From Sinorhizobium terangae (GTDB lineage: Bacteria; Pseudomonadota; Alphaproteobacteria; Rhizobiales; Rhizobiaceae): a stretch of DNA of 64,000 bases. Made by a program: the position numbers and the translations under genes. The notes under the pieces were generated by a model that ran no database searches, was not told the DNA's origin, and saw only the letters and a program-made list of their open reading frames with translations. Numbering within the stretch: position 1 is the first letter of the stretch; every line of letters starts with the position of its first letter. Shown here piece by piece: positions 26,541-34,945 of this stretch. Where the stretch lies: contig NZ_CP121659.1 of NCBI RefSeq assembly GCF_029714365.1, positions 1,736,001 through 1,800,000 of the forward strand, in the 5' to 3' direction.

Positions 26541-27890
26541 CTAAACAGCGACCGAATGGCGGCCGGGCCCGCCGGAAAGATGAGCGTCGAATGCGGCTGC
26601 AACCGAGCGGGCGAAGGGCCGTCCGCGCGCCGTCAGCTTGAAGACGCCAGCCTCGATCGTCGAAAGGCCGTCGGCATCGCGCGCGCGGAAAAGCCGGGCC
26701 TCCTCGATGATCGATGCGGCGAGCGCCGGGAACTCCGCTTCGATGCGCGCGAAGGAAAAGCCGAACTCGCACATGACGAGCGAGATCACCCGTGCCCGCA
26801 GCCGGTCCTCCGGGGTGAGCGCATAACCGCGAACGGCGGCAAGACCGCCCTGCTCCGCCCGGCGCAGATACTCTCCGGTCGCCGGCATGTTCTGCACATA
26901 GCCCTCGCGGAACTGACCGATCGACGACGCGCCGAGACCAATCAGCGTTTCGGCCGTGTCGTCGGTGTAACCCTGGAAATTCCGCCGCAACCGCCCTTCC
27001 CGGCTGGCAACGGCGAGCGTGTCCGCAGGCCGAGCGAAATGGTCGATGCCAATCGCCTCGTAACCGGCGGCGACGAGCATTTCCGCCGCCCGCGACATCT
27101 GCGCGTAGCGCGCGAGGACGTCTGGCAAGCTCTCCTCCGGGATCATCTGCTGATGCTTCTTCATCCAAGGCACATGGGCGTAGCCGAACAGCGCGACCCG
27201 ATCGGGCCTAAGCGACAGTACCGCATCGATGGTCCGCTCAAGTGTCGTCATCGTTTGGTGCGGCAGTCCGTAGAGCACATCGCAATTGACGGAACGCACG
27301 CCGCGCGCTCGCGACGCCTCGATCGCGTCGCGCGTCTGCTCATAGGTCTGGATACGGTTGATCGCTTGCTGCACGACCGGATCGAAATCCTGGATGCCGA
27401 AACTCGCCCTGGTCATGCCGATCGCCGCCAGCGCATCATGGCGCGCCTCGTCGAGGTCGTTCGGATCCATCTCGACGCTGATCTCGCAATCCTGGCCAAA
27501 GGTGAAATGCCGCGAGAATTGGCTCTTGAGCGCGACGAGATCGTCGGGCCGGACGAGAGTCGGCGAGCCGCCGCCGAGGTGCAAGGCAGTGACGCGCGCG
27601 CCGCCATTCACCCGTTTGCCGATCGCCTCGATCTCGCGCTGCAAGCCCGCCAAATAGTCGGCCACTGGATCATAGCGAAGCGTCTGCTTCGTATGGCAGG
27701 CGCAGAACCAGCAAAGACGATCGCAATAGGGAATATGTGCGTAAAGCGACAGGCTCTCGCCGTCGCCGATCGCGCCAAGCCAGCTCTCGTATTCCGCGTT
27801 GCCGATTGCGTCCGAAAAATGCGGCGCGGTCGGATAGCTGGTGTAGCGCGGCACCGGCGCCGCATGCTTCAAGACGAGTGCATCTTCCAT
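26541..27890 (-). CDS. hemN: Oxygen-independent coproporphyrinogen III dehydrogenase
   Basis: 449-residue radical-SAM enzyme that converts coproporphyrinogen III to protoporphyrinogen IX without oxygen, for haem synthesis in low oxygen. The start VPRYTSYPTAPHF and AHIPYCDRLCWFCACHTK (CxxxCxxC plus the extra Cys of HemN) are diagnostic. LHLGGGSPTLV and EMDPNDL follow, and the C-terminal domain has DHFARP and RNFQGYTDD. ATG at 27890 is preceded by GGAGATTAGG. A perfect anaerobox lies 131 bases upstream, shared with the divergent fnrN, so low-oxygen activation is expected. Confidence 0.97.
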   Translation of the reverse strand: MEDALVLKHAAPVPRYTSYPTAPHFSDAIGNAEYESWLGAIGDGESLSLYAHIPYCDRLCWFCACHTKQTLRYDPVADYLAGLQREIEAIGKRVNGGARVTALHLGGGSPTLVRPDDLVALKSQFSRHFTFGQDCEISVEMDPNDLDEARHDALAAIGMTRASFGIQDFDPVVQQAINRIQTYEQTRDAIEASRARGVRSVNCDVLYGLPHQTMTTLERTIDAVLSLRPDRVALFGYAHVPWMKKHQQMIPEESLPDVLARYAQMSRAAEMLVAAGYEAIGIDHFARPADTLAVASREGRLRRNFQGYTDDTAETLIGLGASSIGQFREGYVQNMPATGEYLRRAEQGGLAAVRGYALTPEDRLRARVISLVMCEFGFSFARIEAEFPALAASIIEEARLFRARDADGLSTIEAGVFKLTARGRPFARSVAAAFDAHLSGGPGRHSVAV

Positions 27891-28021
27891 CCTAATCTCC
27901 ACTCTGACACGTCGTTTATTGCTATCGCCGGAGCCGATCGCCGACGGTTCTTGGCCCGCCATGGCGCCGGCGCCGGGGACCATTGTGGACGCGAGAATAA
28001 ATTGCCGCGGACAAGCTTTTT

Positions 28022-28035
28022 TTGATCTTGATCAA
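28022..28035. promoter_or_regulatory. FNR-type anaerobox between hemN and fnrN
   Basis: TTGATCTTGATCAA, a perfect dyad. It is 131 bases from the hemN start and 142 bases from the fnrN start. It suggests direct FnrN control of hemN and autoactivation of fnrN. Confidence 0.88.
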
Positions 28036-28060
28036 ATGCCCGCTTACGGAGCGAGCTAAA

Positions 28061-28074
28061 TTGACATTCGTTAA
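28061..28074. promoter_or_regulatory. Second, imperfect anaerobox in front of fnrN
   Basis: TTGACATTCGTTAA matches TTGAY-N4-RTCAA except for one base (TTAA for TCAA). It lies 26 bases inside the perfect box and 103 bases before fnrN. In Rhizobium leguminosarum, fnrN also has two boxes, the weaker of which damps expression; a similar role is inferred here. Confidence 0.55.
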
Positions 28075-28177
28075 GTCCGGCTGAGACATTGTTTCGCGCT
28101 TTGCGGATTTACCCGGGCCAACTCTTGATTTGGCAGCGACGTTCCTCTTTGGTCTGGACAAACGGCGAGGCAGAAAG

Positions 28178-28915
28178 ATGCAAATCGTGAGCGAACAAAG
28201 CCGCAAGGACATCCATAATTCAGACATTCCAGTCGTCTGCCTCGCCTGCGAGGCACGCCACGGCGGAGTCTGCGGCACCCTCACGCCAAGCCAGTTGACT
28301 GAGCTCAGCCGTCATTCGACGCGCCGGCGGGTCGATCCCGGCAGCGAGATGGTCGGCCAGGGCGAAACGACCAGCAATTACGCCAACATCATTCGCGGTG
28401 TCGTGAAGCTCAGCAAGATGCTCTCCGACGGCCGCCAGCAGATCGTCGGCCTGCAGTTCGCGCCCGACTTCATGGGTCGACCCTTTACCCGCGAAAGCGC
28501 GCTGAGCGCCGAGGCCGCAACCGGCATCGACATCTGCGCTTTCCCGCGTGCGGTCGTCGAGCGGCTTGTCACGGAAGCGCCTGGCCTTGAGCACCGGCTG
28601 CACGAACAAGCTCTGAAAGAACTTGACGAGGCACGCGACTGGATGCTGACGCTCGGCCGCAAGACCGCCCAGGAAAAGGTCGCGAGCTTCCTCTACCTCA
28701 TCGCCACCCACATCGACCCGGAGCACGGCACCGCCACAGAATTCGACCTGCCGCTGTCTCGCGCCGACATCGCCGACTATCTCGGCCTCACCATCGAAAC
28801 CGTGAGCCGCCAGGTCACCAAGCTGCGCAAGGACGGCGTAATCCGTGTCGAAAACAGCCGTCGCGTCATTGTCCCCGACATCGGCCGTCTGATGCGCTTC
28901 GCCGGCATTGATTGA
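28178..28915 (+). CDS. fnrN: Oxygen-sensing FNR/FixK-family regulator with iron-sulfur cysteines (FnrN)
   Basis: 245-residue Crp-Fnr protein. Cys21, Cys24 and Cys32 (VVCLACEARHGGVCG) plus Cys120 (GIDICAF) fit the FNR/FnrN oxygen-labile 4Fe-4S centre, unlike FixK, which lacks the N-terminal cysteines. The cNMP-like roll is followed by the dimer helix and the helix-turn-helix SRADIADYLGLTIETVSRQV, whose E-xx-SR contacts recognise TTGAT boxes. Such boxes stand before fixN, fixG, hemN and its own gene. ATG at 28178 is used; upstream residues of the open frame look non-coding. Confidence 0.95.
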   Translation: MQIVSEQSRKDIHNSDIPVVCLACEARHGGVCGTLTPSQLTELSRHSTRRRVDPGSEMVGQGETTSNYANIIRGVVKLSKMLSDGRQQIVGLQFAPDFMGRPFTRESALSAEAATGIDICAFPRAVVERLVTEAPGLEHRLHEQALKELDEARDWMLTLGRKTAQEKVASFLYLIATHIDPEHGTATEFDLPLSRADIADYLGLTIETVSRQVTKLRKDGVIRVENSRRVIVPDIGRLMRFAGID

Positions 28916-28949
28916 CGCAAAAGCACCGCGTTGCGTCGTAGTCAGCCCT

Positions 28950-29714
28950 CTATCTGTAGACGCCTGCCGTAGCCAAACGCGGATCATCGAGAAGAATTGC
29001 GTCCGGCGCTATCGTTCGCAGCCTATCAAGCCCTTCCCGATCGACCTGACCGACAGGAAACGGCGGGTACTCCGCACGAGGGATCGTCCGCGGTTGACCA
29101 ACCATCACAGCGAGACACATGCCCGCGTCACGCACGGCAGCAGCGCGTTCAGACGTCGCATCACCCTGCCACAGCCTGAACCAGTTGGCTCCTGCTCGCC
29201 GCGCCTCTGGAGCAGAGTCTGGCTCCTCCAGGAAAGCGAGAACAGCGATACCCGCCGTGATATCTTGCGCGGCGCCGATGAGCCCGATGTCACGCAAACC
29301 AAGCAGCGTCCGCTCGGCCGCATCCATGAGCACGATTTCGCCGATAATCTGAGGAAGATGCCGTTCTTCCATGAGCTTGACGTCGAGCAGAATGCCCAGC
29401 GGATGTGAAGCAGCAAGGGCGTCTCTTAATGTCATTACCGCCGGCAACAAGCTCCGCAGTGTCGCCAGATGAAACTCTGCAACCGTACGCGTGTCGCCGC
29501 ATAGTCGCCGAAGATCCGCGTCGTGCATGCAGACAAGGGCTCCATCCCTTGCCCTGCGAACATCGGTCTCGATGGCATCGGCGCCGGCCGCCGCTGCCGC
29601 ATTGAGGGCGCCGATAGTATTCTCCGCAGCAAGAGCCGCGCCAGCGCGATGGGCGATGATGAGCGGCCTGCGTTTCGATGTCTCATTCCACAATGCAGTC
29701 ACTACCCGCGACAA
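28950..29714 (-). CDS. Glycerophosphodiester phosphodiesterase-like protein
   Basis: 254 residues, TIM-barrel GDPD family. The motif LIIAHRAGAALAAENTIGAL with ETDVRRARDGALVCMHDADLRR carries the catalytic His and Glu/Asp metal ligands (the usual HRG is HRA here). Later strands include GILLDVKL and the end DAILLDDPRLA. It hydrolyses glycerophosphodiesters to glycerol 3-phosphate. No signal peptide is evident. It starts 24 bases after cobD on the same strand, but its role is unrelated to B12, so it may only be co-transcribed. The C-terminal half is less well conserved to the eye. Confidence 0.82.
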   Translation of the reverse strand: MSRVVTALWNETSKRRPLIIAHRAGAALAAENTIGALNAAAAAGADAIETDVRRARDGALVCMHDADLRRLCGDTRTVAEFHLATLRSLLPAVMTLRDALAASHPLGILLDVKLMEERHLPQIIGEIVLMDAAERTLLGLRDIGLIGAAQDITAGIAVLAFLEEPDSAPEARRAGANWFRLWQGDATSERAAAVRDAGMCLAVMVGQPRTIPRAEYPPFPVGQVDREGLDRLRTIAPDAILLDDPRLATAGVYR

Positions 29715-29738
29715 ACGGAATGGAGAAATAGAAGAAAA

Positions 29739-30722
29739 TTAAAACAGCGACGCGATCAGAGCGGCGACGGCAAAGGCCAGCGTCATCGCCGAGCAGGCGC
29801 CATAAAAGACGGAAACGGCGGCGTCGATATCCTCCGGCGTCACGATCGATCGGCCGGGCTCGTTGATCATCGGCTCGTCGACCTTCACGCCGCCATAGGT
29901 CCGCGGCCCGGCAAGCTGGATGTTCAGGGCCCCAGCCATCGCCGCCTCCGGCCAGCCGGAATTCGGCGATCGATGGAGGCCGTGGTCGCGGCGTGCCACT
30001 TCGAGTGCAGTTCTCGCTTCCTCTGCACCCCGCTTGAAATGGGCGCCGGCGGCTACCAGCAGGATCGAAAGGCGCGCAGCGGGCCAGTTGGCGAGGTCAT
30101 CCAGCCGCGCCGAGGCCCAGCCGAAATGCAGGTATTTCGGGCTCTTGTGGCCGATCATCGAATCCGCCGTATTCAGCATCTTGTAGGCGAACAGGCCCGG
30201 AAGCCCGGCGATGGCGTACCAGAGGGCAGGTGCGACGACGCCATCGGAGAAATTTTCCGCAAGGCTTTCGATCGCGGCCCGGCAGACGCCGGGCTCGTCG
30301 AGCGTCTTCGGATCGCGGCCGACGATCATCGACACGGCCGCCCTGCCGCCTTCAAGCCCGTTTTGACGCAGGGCCTCCGCCACGCGTATCACGTGAACCG
30401 CGAGGCTCTTCTGCGCAAGAAAGACGGCAACCACGATGGCTTCCAGCAGGAAGCCAATGGCACCGAGCACGTCGAACAAGCGATGAAAGACGACGCCGAC
30501 CAATATGCTTGCTGCGAGCAGGAGGAGGATCGCCGCCAGCCCCCTCATCTTCAGGGCTGCCGCTCCCGCGCTGGCGCGATTGAGCGCCTCATCCAAAAGT
30601 CCGATCCCCTTGCCAAAAAAGACGACCGGATGGGTCACGCGCTCCCAGAGCCAGTCGGGATCGCCGACCAGGCGGTCGATGACCAGTGCGACAACGAGGA
30701 TGAGGAAAATTTCAAAAGTCAA
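29739..30722 (-). CDS. cobD: Cobalamin biosynthesis protein CobD (adenosylcobinamide-phosphate synthase, CbiB type)
   Basis: 327-residue polytopic membrane protein that attaches the aminopropanol arm to cobyric acid. Landmarks are LVGDPDWLWERVTHPVVFFG, SLAENFSDGVVAPALWYAIAG, KMLNTADSMIGHKSPKY and the C-terminal GPRTYGGV. The start is TTG at 30722, immediately adjacent to the cobC stop, so translation is coupled. No ATG is better placed. Last cob gene of cobEABCD in transcription order. Confidence 0.95.
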   Translation of the reverse strand: MTFEIFLILVVALVIDRLVGDPDWLWERVTHPVVFFGKGIGLLDEALNRASAGAAALKMRGLAAILLLLAASILVGVVFHRLFDVLGAIGFLLEAIVVAVFLAQKSLAVHVIRVAEALRQNGLEGGRAAVSMIVGRDPKTLDEPGVCRAAIESLAENFSDGVVAPALWYAIAGLPGLFAYKMLNTADSMIGHKSPKYLHFGWASARLDDLANWPAARLSILLVAAGAHFKRGAEEARTALEVARRDHGLHRSPNSGWPEAAMAGALNIQLAGPRTYGGVKVDEPMINEPGRSIVTPEDIDAAVSVFYGACSAMTLAFAVAALIASLF

Positions 30723-31724
30723 TTACACACCTGTCCGCTGCAAAGCTTCGGCAAGGCGCCGATCGCCGTTTTCGTCCGGGGTGAGTCCGATCCTGAGCCA
30801 GTGCGGATTGTAGTCGAACTTGCGCGTCAGGATGTGCGCTTCGCAAAGCGCGGCATGAACTTCGCATGCCCGATCGTTATCGACCAGTGTGAAAAGGCCC
30901 GTGCCGCCCGCGATCTTCAGGCCGGCCGCACTGAGTACCGTATCGAGACCGGCCTTGCGCGCGAGAATGCCCCTCGCGATCACCTCAGTGTCGCCTTCCA
31001 TGAGTTTCGTCGAAATGGCGAGCGCCGGGCCGGAAACGGCCCAGGGACCGAGCCACTCGCGGAACGCCGCGAGCACAGAGGCGCGAGCGATAACGAAGCC
31101 GAGCCTCAGGCCCGCGAGGCCGAAGAACTTGCCGAAGGAGCGGAAGACGATGAGATTGTCAGAGGTTGCTGCATAGCGGGCGACGCTCGCATCCGGCTCG
31201 AGATCGCCGAAGGCCTCGTCGACCACCAAGAAGCCGCCATGGGCTTTCATGGCCACCGCCATGGCAAGGATTTCCTCGGGCGGAAAAAGCCGACCGGTCG
31301 GGTTGTTGGGATTGACGACCACGGCGAGACCGTGCGCGGCGGCAAGATCGTCGACGTGCCGGACGGGATCAATCGTGAAGCCCGCAGCGGAAAGCACGCG
31401 GGCGTATTCGCCATAGGTCGGCGCGAAGACGGCGGCGCGTCGCCCGGCGTCGACGAGCCGCGGCAGCAACTGGATCGCGGCCTGGGTGCCGGGCACCGGC
31501 AGGGGCATGGCGTCACCGGTTCCATAGTAGCGGCTCGCGGCAAGACGTGCCGCCTCCTCGACATGCCGGTCCGGAAGGCGGTGCCAGACGCTCAGATCGA
31601 TCTCCGGCAATGAAACCGGGCACGGGTTGATCCCTGTCGAAAGGTCGAGCCACTCGGCCGGGGTACCGCCGAAACGCGCGGCGGCCTCGGTGACGCCGCC
31701 GCCATGAAGGATGGGAGCGGTCAT
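30723..31724 (-). CDS. cobC: Threonine-phosphate decarboxylase CobC
   Basis: 333-residue PLP enzyme of aminotransferase fold type I, which makes aminopropanol phosphate for the B12 nucleotide loop. HGGGVTEAAARFGGTP and LDLSTGINPCP are CobC signatures, VNPNNPTGRLFPPEE is the cofactor loop, and the PLP Lys is in FRSFGKFFGLAGLR. Its start overlaps the cobB stop (ATGA). Confidence 0.95.
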   Translation of the reverse strand: MTAPILHGGGVTEAAARFGGTPAEWLDLSTGINPCPVSLPEIDLSVWHRLPDRHVEEAARLAASRYYGTGDAMPLPVPGTQAAIQLLPRLVDAGRRAAVFAPTYGEYARVLSAAGFTIDPVRHVDDLAAAHGLAVVVNPNNPTGRLFPPEEILAMAVAMKAHGGFLVVDEAFGDLEPDASVARYAATSDNLIVFRSFGKFFGLAGLRLGFVIARASVLAAFREWLGPWAVSGPALAISTKLMEGDTEVIARGILARKAGLDTVLSAAGLKIAGGTGLFTLVDNDRACEVHAALCEAHILTRKFDYNPHWLRIGLTPDENGDRRLAEALQRTGV

Positions 31725-33025
31725 TGTCTGCCCGAGAGATCGATAAGGTGCATGAAGGAGCCGGCGACATTCCCGCGCCTGAGGCCGGCCTGGCCGAGAT
31801 CGTTGCCCGCCGCGTCATGAACCGTAAAGAGCGGTTCGGCCGCCCCTTCGGATACAATGGTTGCGTAGTGGAACTCGTGCGCCGTCATCGGTCCATCGAA
31901 AAATGCGTTGTCGAGCGGCGCGACGCGCCGGTAGCCGAGATGCCGCTTGCGCTCGGCAAAACTGGTCACCAGCGGCAAAAGGCCAAGCATTTCGTAACGC
32001 CTGCCATCCGCCCCGACAAGCCCTTCGCCGAGCGTCATGTAGCCGCCGCACTCGCCGAAGATACGCACGCCCGCCTCCACGGCGCTTTGCAAGCCCTTGC
32101 GGAACTGCGTCGCCCCGGCCAGTTTTTCGGCGTGCAGCTCGGGATAGCCGCCGGGGAGATAAATCGCGTCAACGCCCCTTTCGGGCGCTTCGTCGTCTAG
32201 CGGCGAGAAGAAGGAAATTTCCGCACCCTGCCCGCGCCAACCGGCAATAAGGTGCGCATAGCAGAAGGCGAAGGCGACGTCGCGGGCGATGGCGATTCGC
32301 TGGCCGAGCGGCTTCAGAGTGGCGATTTCGGACTTGGCCGTCTGCGGTGGTGGGGGTGTTGCGGCAGCCAGCATCGCATCGAGATCGCAATTTGCCTCGA
32401 CAAGATCCGCCGCGTGCTCGATAAACGGTTCCAGTCCTCCGTGCTCGCCGGCCTGCACAAGGCCCAGGTGCCGCTCCGGCAGCTTCAACGAGCTATCTTG
32501 CCGGAGGACGCCGAAAATCGTCACACCTGCCCTGTCGAGCGCATCGCGCAGCATCATCTCATGTCGGTCGCTGCCCACTTTGTTGAGGATGACGCCGGCG
32601 ACGCGGATCTCGTCGCGGTAATCGGCGTAACCGCGCACCAGCGCCGCCACCGAATGGGACAGGCGGGCACAATCGACGACGAGAACCACGGCGAGCCCTA
32701 GCGTCGCTGCGAGATCCGCCGGCGCGCCCGTGCCGTCGGCGGCACCGTCGTAGAGTCCCATCATCGCCTCGACGACCAGCGTCCGACCGCCGGCCACCGC
32801 CCGCCCGGCGTTGTCGATAAGCAATTCGGAGCGCATCGCCCAGGGGTCGAAGTTAAAGCAAGGTTCGCCGCTTGCAGCGGTGTGGAAGGCGGGATCGATA
32901 TAGTCAGGCCCGGCCTTGCCGGGTGCAATGGCAACGTCACGCCTCCTCAGCGCCCGCATCAGTCCGAGCGTCACCGTGGTCTTGCCCGAGCCGGAACTCG
33001 GGGCAGCAATCAGAAGACCGCTCAT
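31721..33025 (-). CDS. cobB: Hydrogenobyrinic acid a,c-diamide synthase CobB
   Basis: 434-residue glutamine- and ATP-dependent amidase of the aerobic corrin pathway. The N-terminal dethiobiotin-synthetase-like P-loop reads APSSGSGKTTVTLGLM, then APGKAGPDYIDPAFH. The C-terminal class I glutaminase domain has YLPGGYPELHAEKL and the nucleophile Cys in FGECGGYMTLGEGL. ATG at 33025 overlaps the cobA stop (ATGA); the frame open to 33706 is a shadow over cobA. Length matches the family. Confidence 0.96.
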   Translation of the reverse strand: MSGLLIAAPSSGSGKTTVTLGLMRALRRRDVAIAPGKAGPDYIDPAFHTAASGEPCFNFDPWAMRSELLIDNAGRAVAGGRTLVVEAMMGLYDGAADGTGAPADLAATLGLAVVLVVDCARLSHSVAALVRGYADYRDEIRVAGVILNKVGSDRHEMMLRDALDRAGVTIFGVLRQDSSLKLPERHLGLVQAGEHGGLEPFIEHAADLVEANCDLDAMLAAATPPPPQTAKSEIATLKPLGQRIAIARDVAFAFCYAHLIAGWRGQGAEISFFSPLDDEAPERGVDAIYLPGGYPELHAEKLAGATQFRKGLQSAVEAGVRIFGECGGYMTLGEGLVGADGRRYEMLGLLPLVTSFAERKRHLGYRRVAPLDNAFFDGPMTAHEFHYATIVSEGAAEPLFTVHDAAGNDLGQAGLRRGNVAGSFMHLIDLSGRQ

Positions 33026-33864
33026 GCGCGATCCCGGAGAACACGGTTTGCAAAGGGATCCGCCGCCAGCACGCGGCCATCGCGAGCCCCGAGCCAGTCG
33101 AGAGCGGCGCGCAAGCGCACGACCTCGCCGACGACCACGATTGCCGGCGGCTCGAGGCCGGAGGCCGCGACATCGGCTTCGGCGCGCAAAAGGGTCGTCT
33201 CCAGCACCGCCTGCTCTGGCGTCGCGGCATTGCAGACGAAGGCGACCGGCTCCTCCGGCGAGCGGCCGCCGGCAATGAGATTGGCGGTAATCTGGCCGAT
33301 ATGCTTCATCGCCATGTACATGACGATCACCGGCGAGCCCTTGGCAATGCCTTCCCAGTTGATCCGGTCCGGCACGACGCCCGAGGAATCGTGACCGGTC
33401 AGGAATGTGACGGCATGGTTGACCTCGCGGTGCGTCACCGGAATTCCGGCATAGGCAAGCCCGCCGATGCCGGCGGTGATGCCGGGCACGATGCGGAACG
33501 GAATGTGATGCTCGACGAGCGTCAGGGCTTCCTCGCCGCCCCGGCCGAAGACGAAGGGATCGCCGCCCTTGAGGCGGAGCACGCGGTTCCCGGCGCGCGC
33601 CAGTTCGACGAGGCGCAGCGAGATGTCGCGCTGTTTCGGCGAAGGTTTTCCGCCGCGCTTGCCGGCATATTCGAGGGCGGCGCCCGGCTTTGCGAGCTTC
33701 AGGCAATCGCTGTTCACCAGCGCATCATGAACGATGACATCGGCTTGCCGCAGCGCATTGGCGGCGTGCAGAGTCAAAAGCCCGGGGTCGCCCGGCCCGG
33801 CGCCGACCAGCCAGACGGAACCGGGTTCGAGTTCGGGTAGGCCGGCGAAAATTGCATCCGTCAT
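33022..33864 (-). CDS. cobA: Uroporphyrinogen III C-methyltransferase CobA
   Basis: 280-residue SAM-dependent enzyme that methylates uroporphyrinogen III at C2 and C7 to precorrin-2, the entry to B12 and sirohaem. VWLVGAGPGDPGLLTLHAANAL is the N-terminal signature, and LRLKGGDPFVFGRGGEEALTL the central one. VPGITAGIGGLAYAGIPVTHR completes the substrate site. It is coupled to cobB by ATGA overlap. An intergenic stretch of 136 bases separates it from cobE. Confidence 0.97.
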   Translation of the reverse strand: MTDAIFAGLPELEPGSVWLVGAGPGDPGLLTLHAANALRQADVIVHDALVNSDCLKLAKPGAALEYAGKRGGKPSPKQRDISLRLVELARAGNRVLRLKGGDPFVFGRGGEEALTLVEHHIPFRIVPGITAGIGGLAYAGIPVTHREVNHAVTFLTGHDSSGVVPDRINWEGIAKGSPVIVMYMAMKHIGQITANLIAGGRSPEEPVAFVCNAATPEQAVLETTLLRAEADVAASGLEPPAIVVVGEVVRLRAALDWLGARDGRVLAADPFANRVLRDRA

Positions 33865-34000
33865 GGCATAATCCTTGAGGTCTCGCTGGACCGCAGACCT
33901 GATTCAACCTGTGAGGCAGGTGATTTGCTTTCATAGAAATTGGCGACAGAGCATTGAATCTGCTCTTTAACCGGCGCAGGAATACGAAAGGGCGCAGCCA

Positions 34001-34456
34001 TTATCCGGTCCCCGCGCGCTTTGCCTTGATGCCGGCCCCTTCGGTCACAGCCAAGGGACCGGCGATTGCCGCTGTCACCCGAGCCGAACGGATTCTGGGC
34101 ACGATCAGCACTGCATCCGGGCCTGCGCCAGCGAGCGCCGCACCTTCCGCCACGCCGTGGCAGCCGGTATGGGCAAAGACCATCTCTGAAGGGTTCTGCA
34201 GGCGGGCGGTTTCCGCCTCCAGCGTCGGGGCGTCAAAGAAGCGCACCGGCACGGAAAAATGGCGCGCGGCGGCATGAATCGCCGGCTCTTCCGCACGGGC
34301 ATCAAGCGAGGCAACGAAGTCGACATCACCCCGGTCTAAGCCAGCCTCGACAAGCGCCTGCTCTGCAAGTTCGATCACTTCCTCGGGCGCGGTGTTTCGC
34401 TCGCAACCGAGGCCGAGTACAAGCATGGTGACAGTTGGTCCATTGACCGAAGGCAT
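34001..34456 (-). CDS. cobE: Cobalamin biosynthesis protein CobE (CbiG C-terminal domain type)
   Basis: 151 residues if started at ATG 34456, which has GGGGGAG upstream; ATG 34426 (MLVLGLGCERNT) is the alternative with 141. LVLGLGCERNTAPEEVIELAEQAL and VFAHTGCHGVAEGAALAGAG are characteristic of the CobE/CbiG C-terminal family. Its exact biochemical role in the aerobic pathway is not settled. It is transcribed toward cobA, probably as first gene of cobEABCD. No riboswitch was found in front of it. Confidence 0.88.
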   Translation of the reverse strand: MPSVNGPTVTMLVLGLGCERNTAPEEVIELAEQALVEAGLDRGDVDFVASLDARAEEPAIHAAARHFSVPVRFFDAPTLEAETARLQNPSEMVFAHTGCHGVAEGAALAGAGPDAVLIVPRIRSARVTAAIAGPLAVTEGAGIKAKRAGTG

Positions 34457-34945
34457 CTGCTGCGCGGCTCCCCCTGCAGCTCCGCGCATCCGCCTCGATA
34501 CGCAAAGCTGCTCTGTGATTTGCTGCACAGCTTCCGGAAGCCTCCGGATACGCGCAGCGGTCGGCGTTCCATACGAAGCGCCGGCCTGGCAGATTGCCGT
34601 ACCGGTCTGGACAGCACCGGATCAGGCCCCCTGCATGGGTCGGCCGCACCGGACGCTCTTACAGTCCGCTCGAAGCAGACGCCGTCGCATGTTTGTCATT
34701 TCTACCGGAGGCCCTCTGGCCGGTCAAACCGGATTGCGCCATCGACGTGTCGCAATCTGCGCAGGCCATGTTTGCCCCCGCACCATCCTCTTCCCGCTCG
34801 CGGAGAGAGGATGGCCGACAGGCCGGATGAAGGGCGTTTCCTGGCGAACGAGAGCCTAGTTCGCGAATTGCCCCTTTGCATTTTCACGCGGGCTCTGACA
34901 CAAGGCGGAAACAATTGCGCTGCCACTCCGCCTGCTGAGCCTCCT
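34457..34945. other. Intergenic region between cobE and TauE/SafE gene, with a decayed palindromic repeat
   Basis: 489 bases between divergent genes. Positions 34786-34843 (CATCCTCTTCCCGCTCGCGG..., ending GGATGAAGGGCG) resemble one arm of the repeat pairs at 54539-54590 and 58066-58115, with several changes. No B12-riboswitch core was found on either strand. Open frames here look like coincidental GC-rich frames. Confidence 0.5.

Noticed and set aside
26469..28025. 518-codon plus-strand open frame opposite hemN
   Set aside because: Antisense shadow; it would also read through the hemN terminator stem.
29523..31613. 696-codon plus-strand open frame opposite cobD and cobC
   Set aside because: Antisense shadow of two well-supported genes; no ribosome binding site or recognisable domain.
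31721..33706. 661-codon frame suggesting a longer CobB
   Set aside because: The extra 227 codons overlap cobA in another frame; the ATG at 33025 overlaps the cobA stop and matches CobB length.
34457..34945. Cobalamin riboswitch in front of cobE
   Set aside because: No GCCACTG box and no AGACCTGCC block were found on either strand, unlike the region at 42735-43104.
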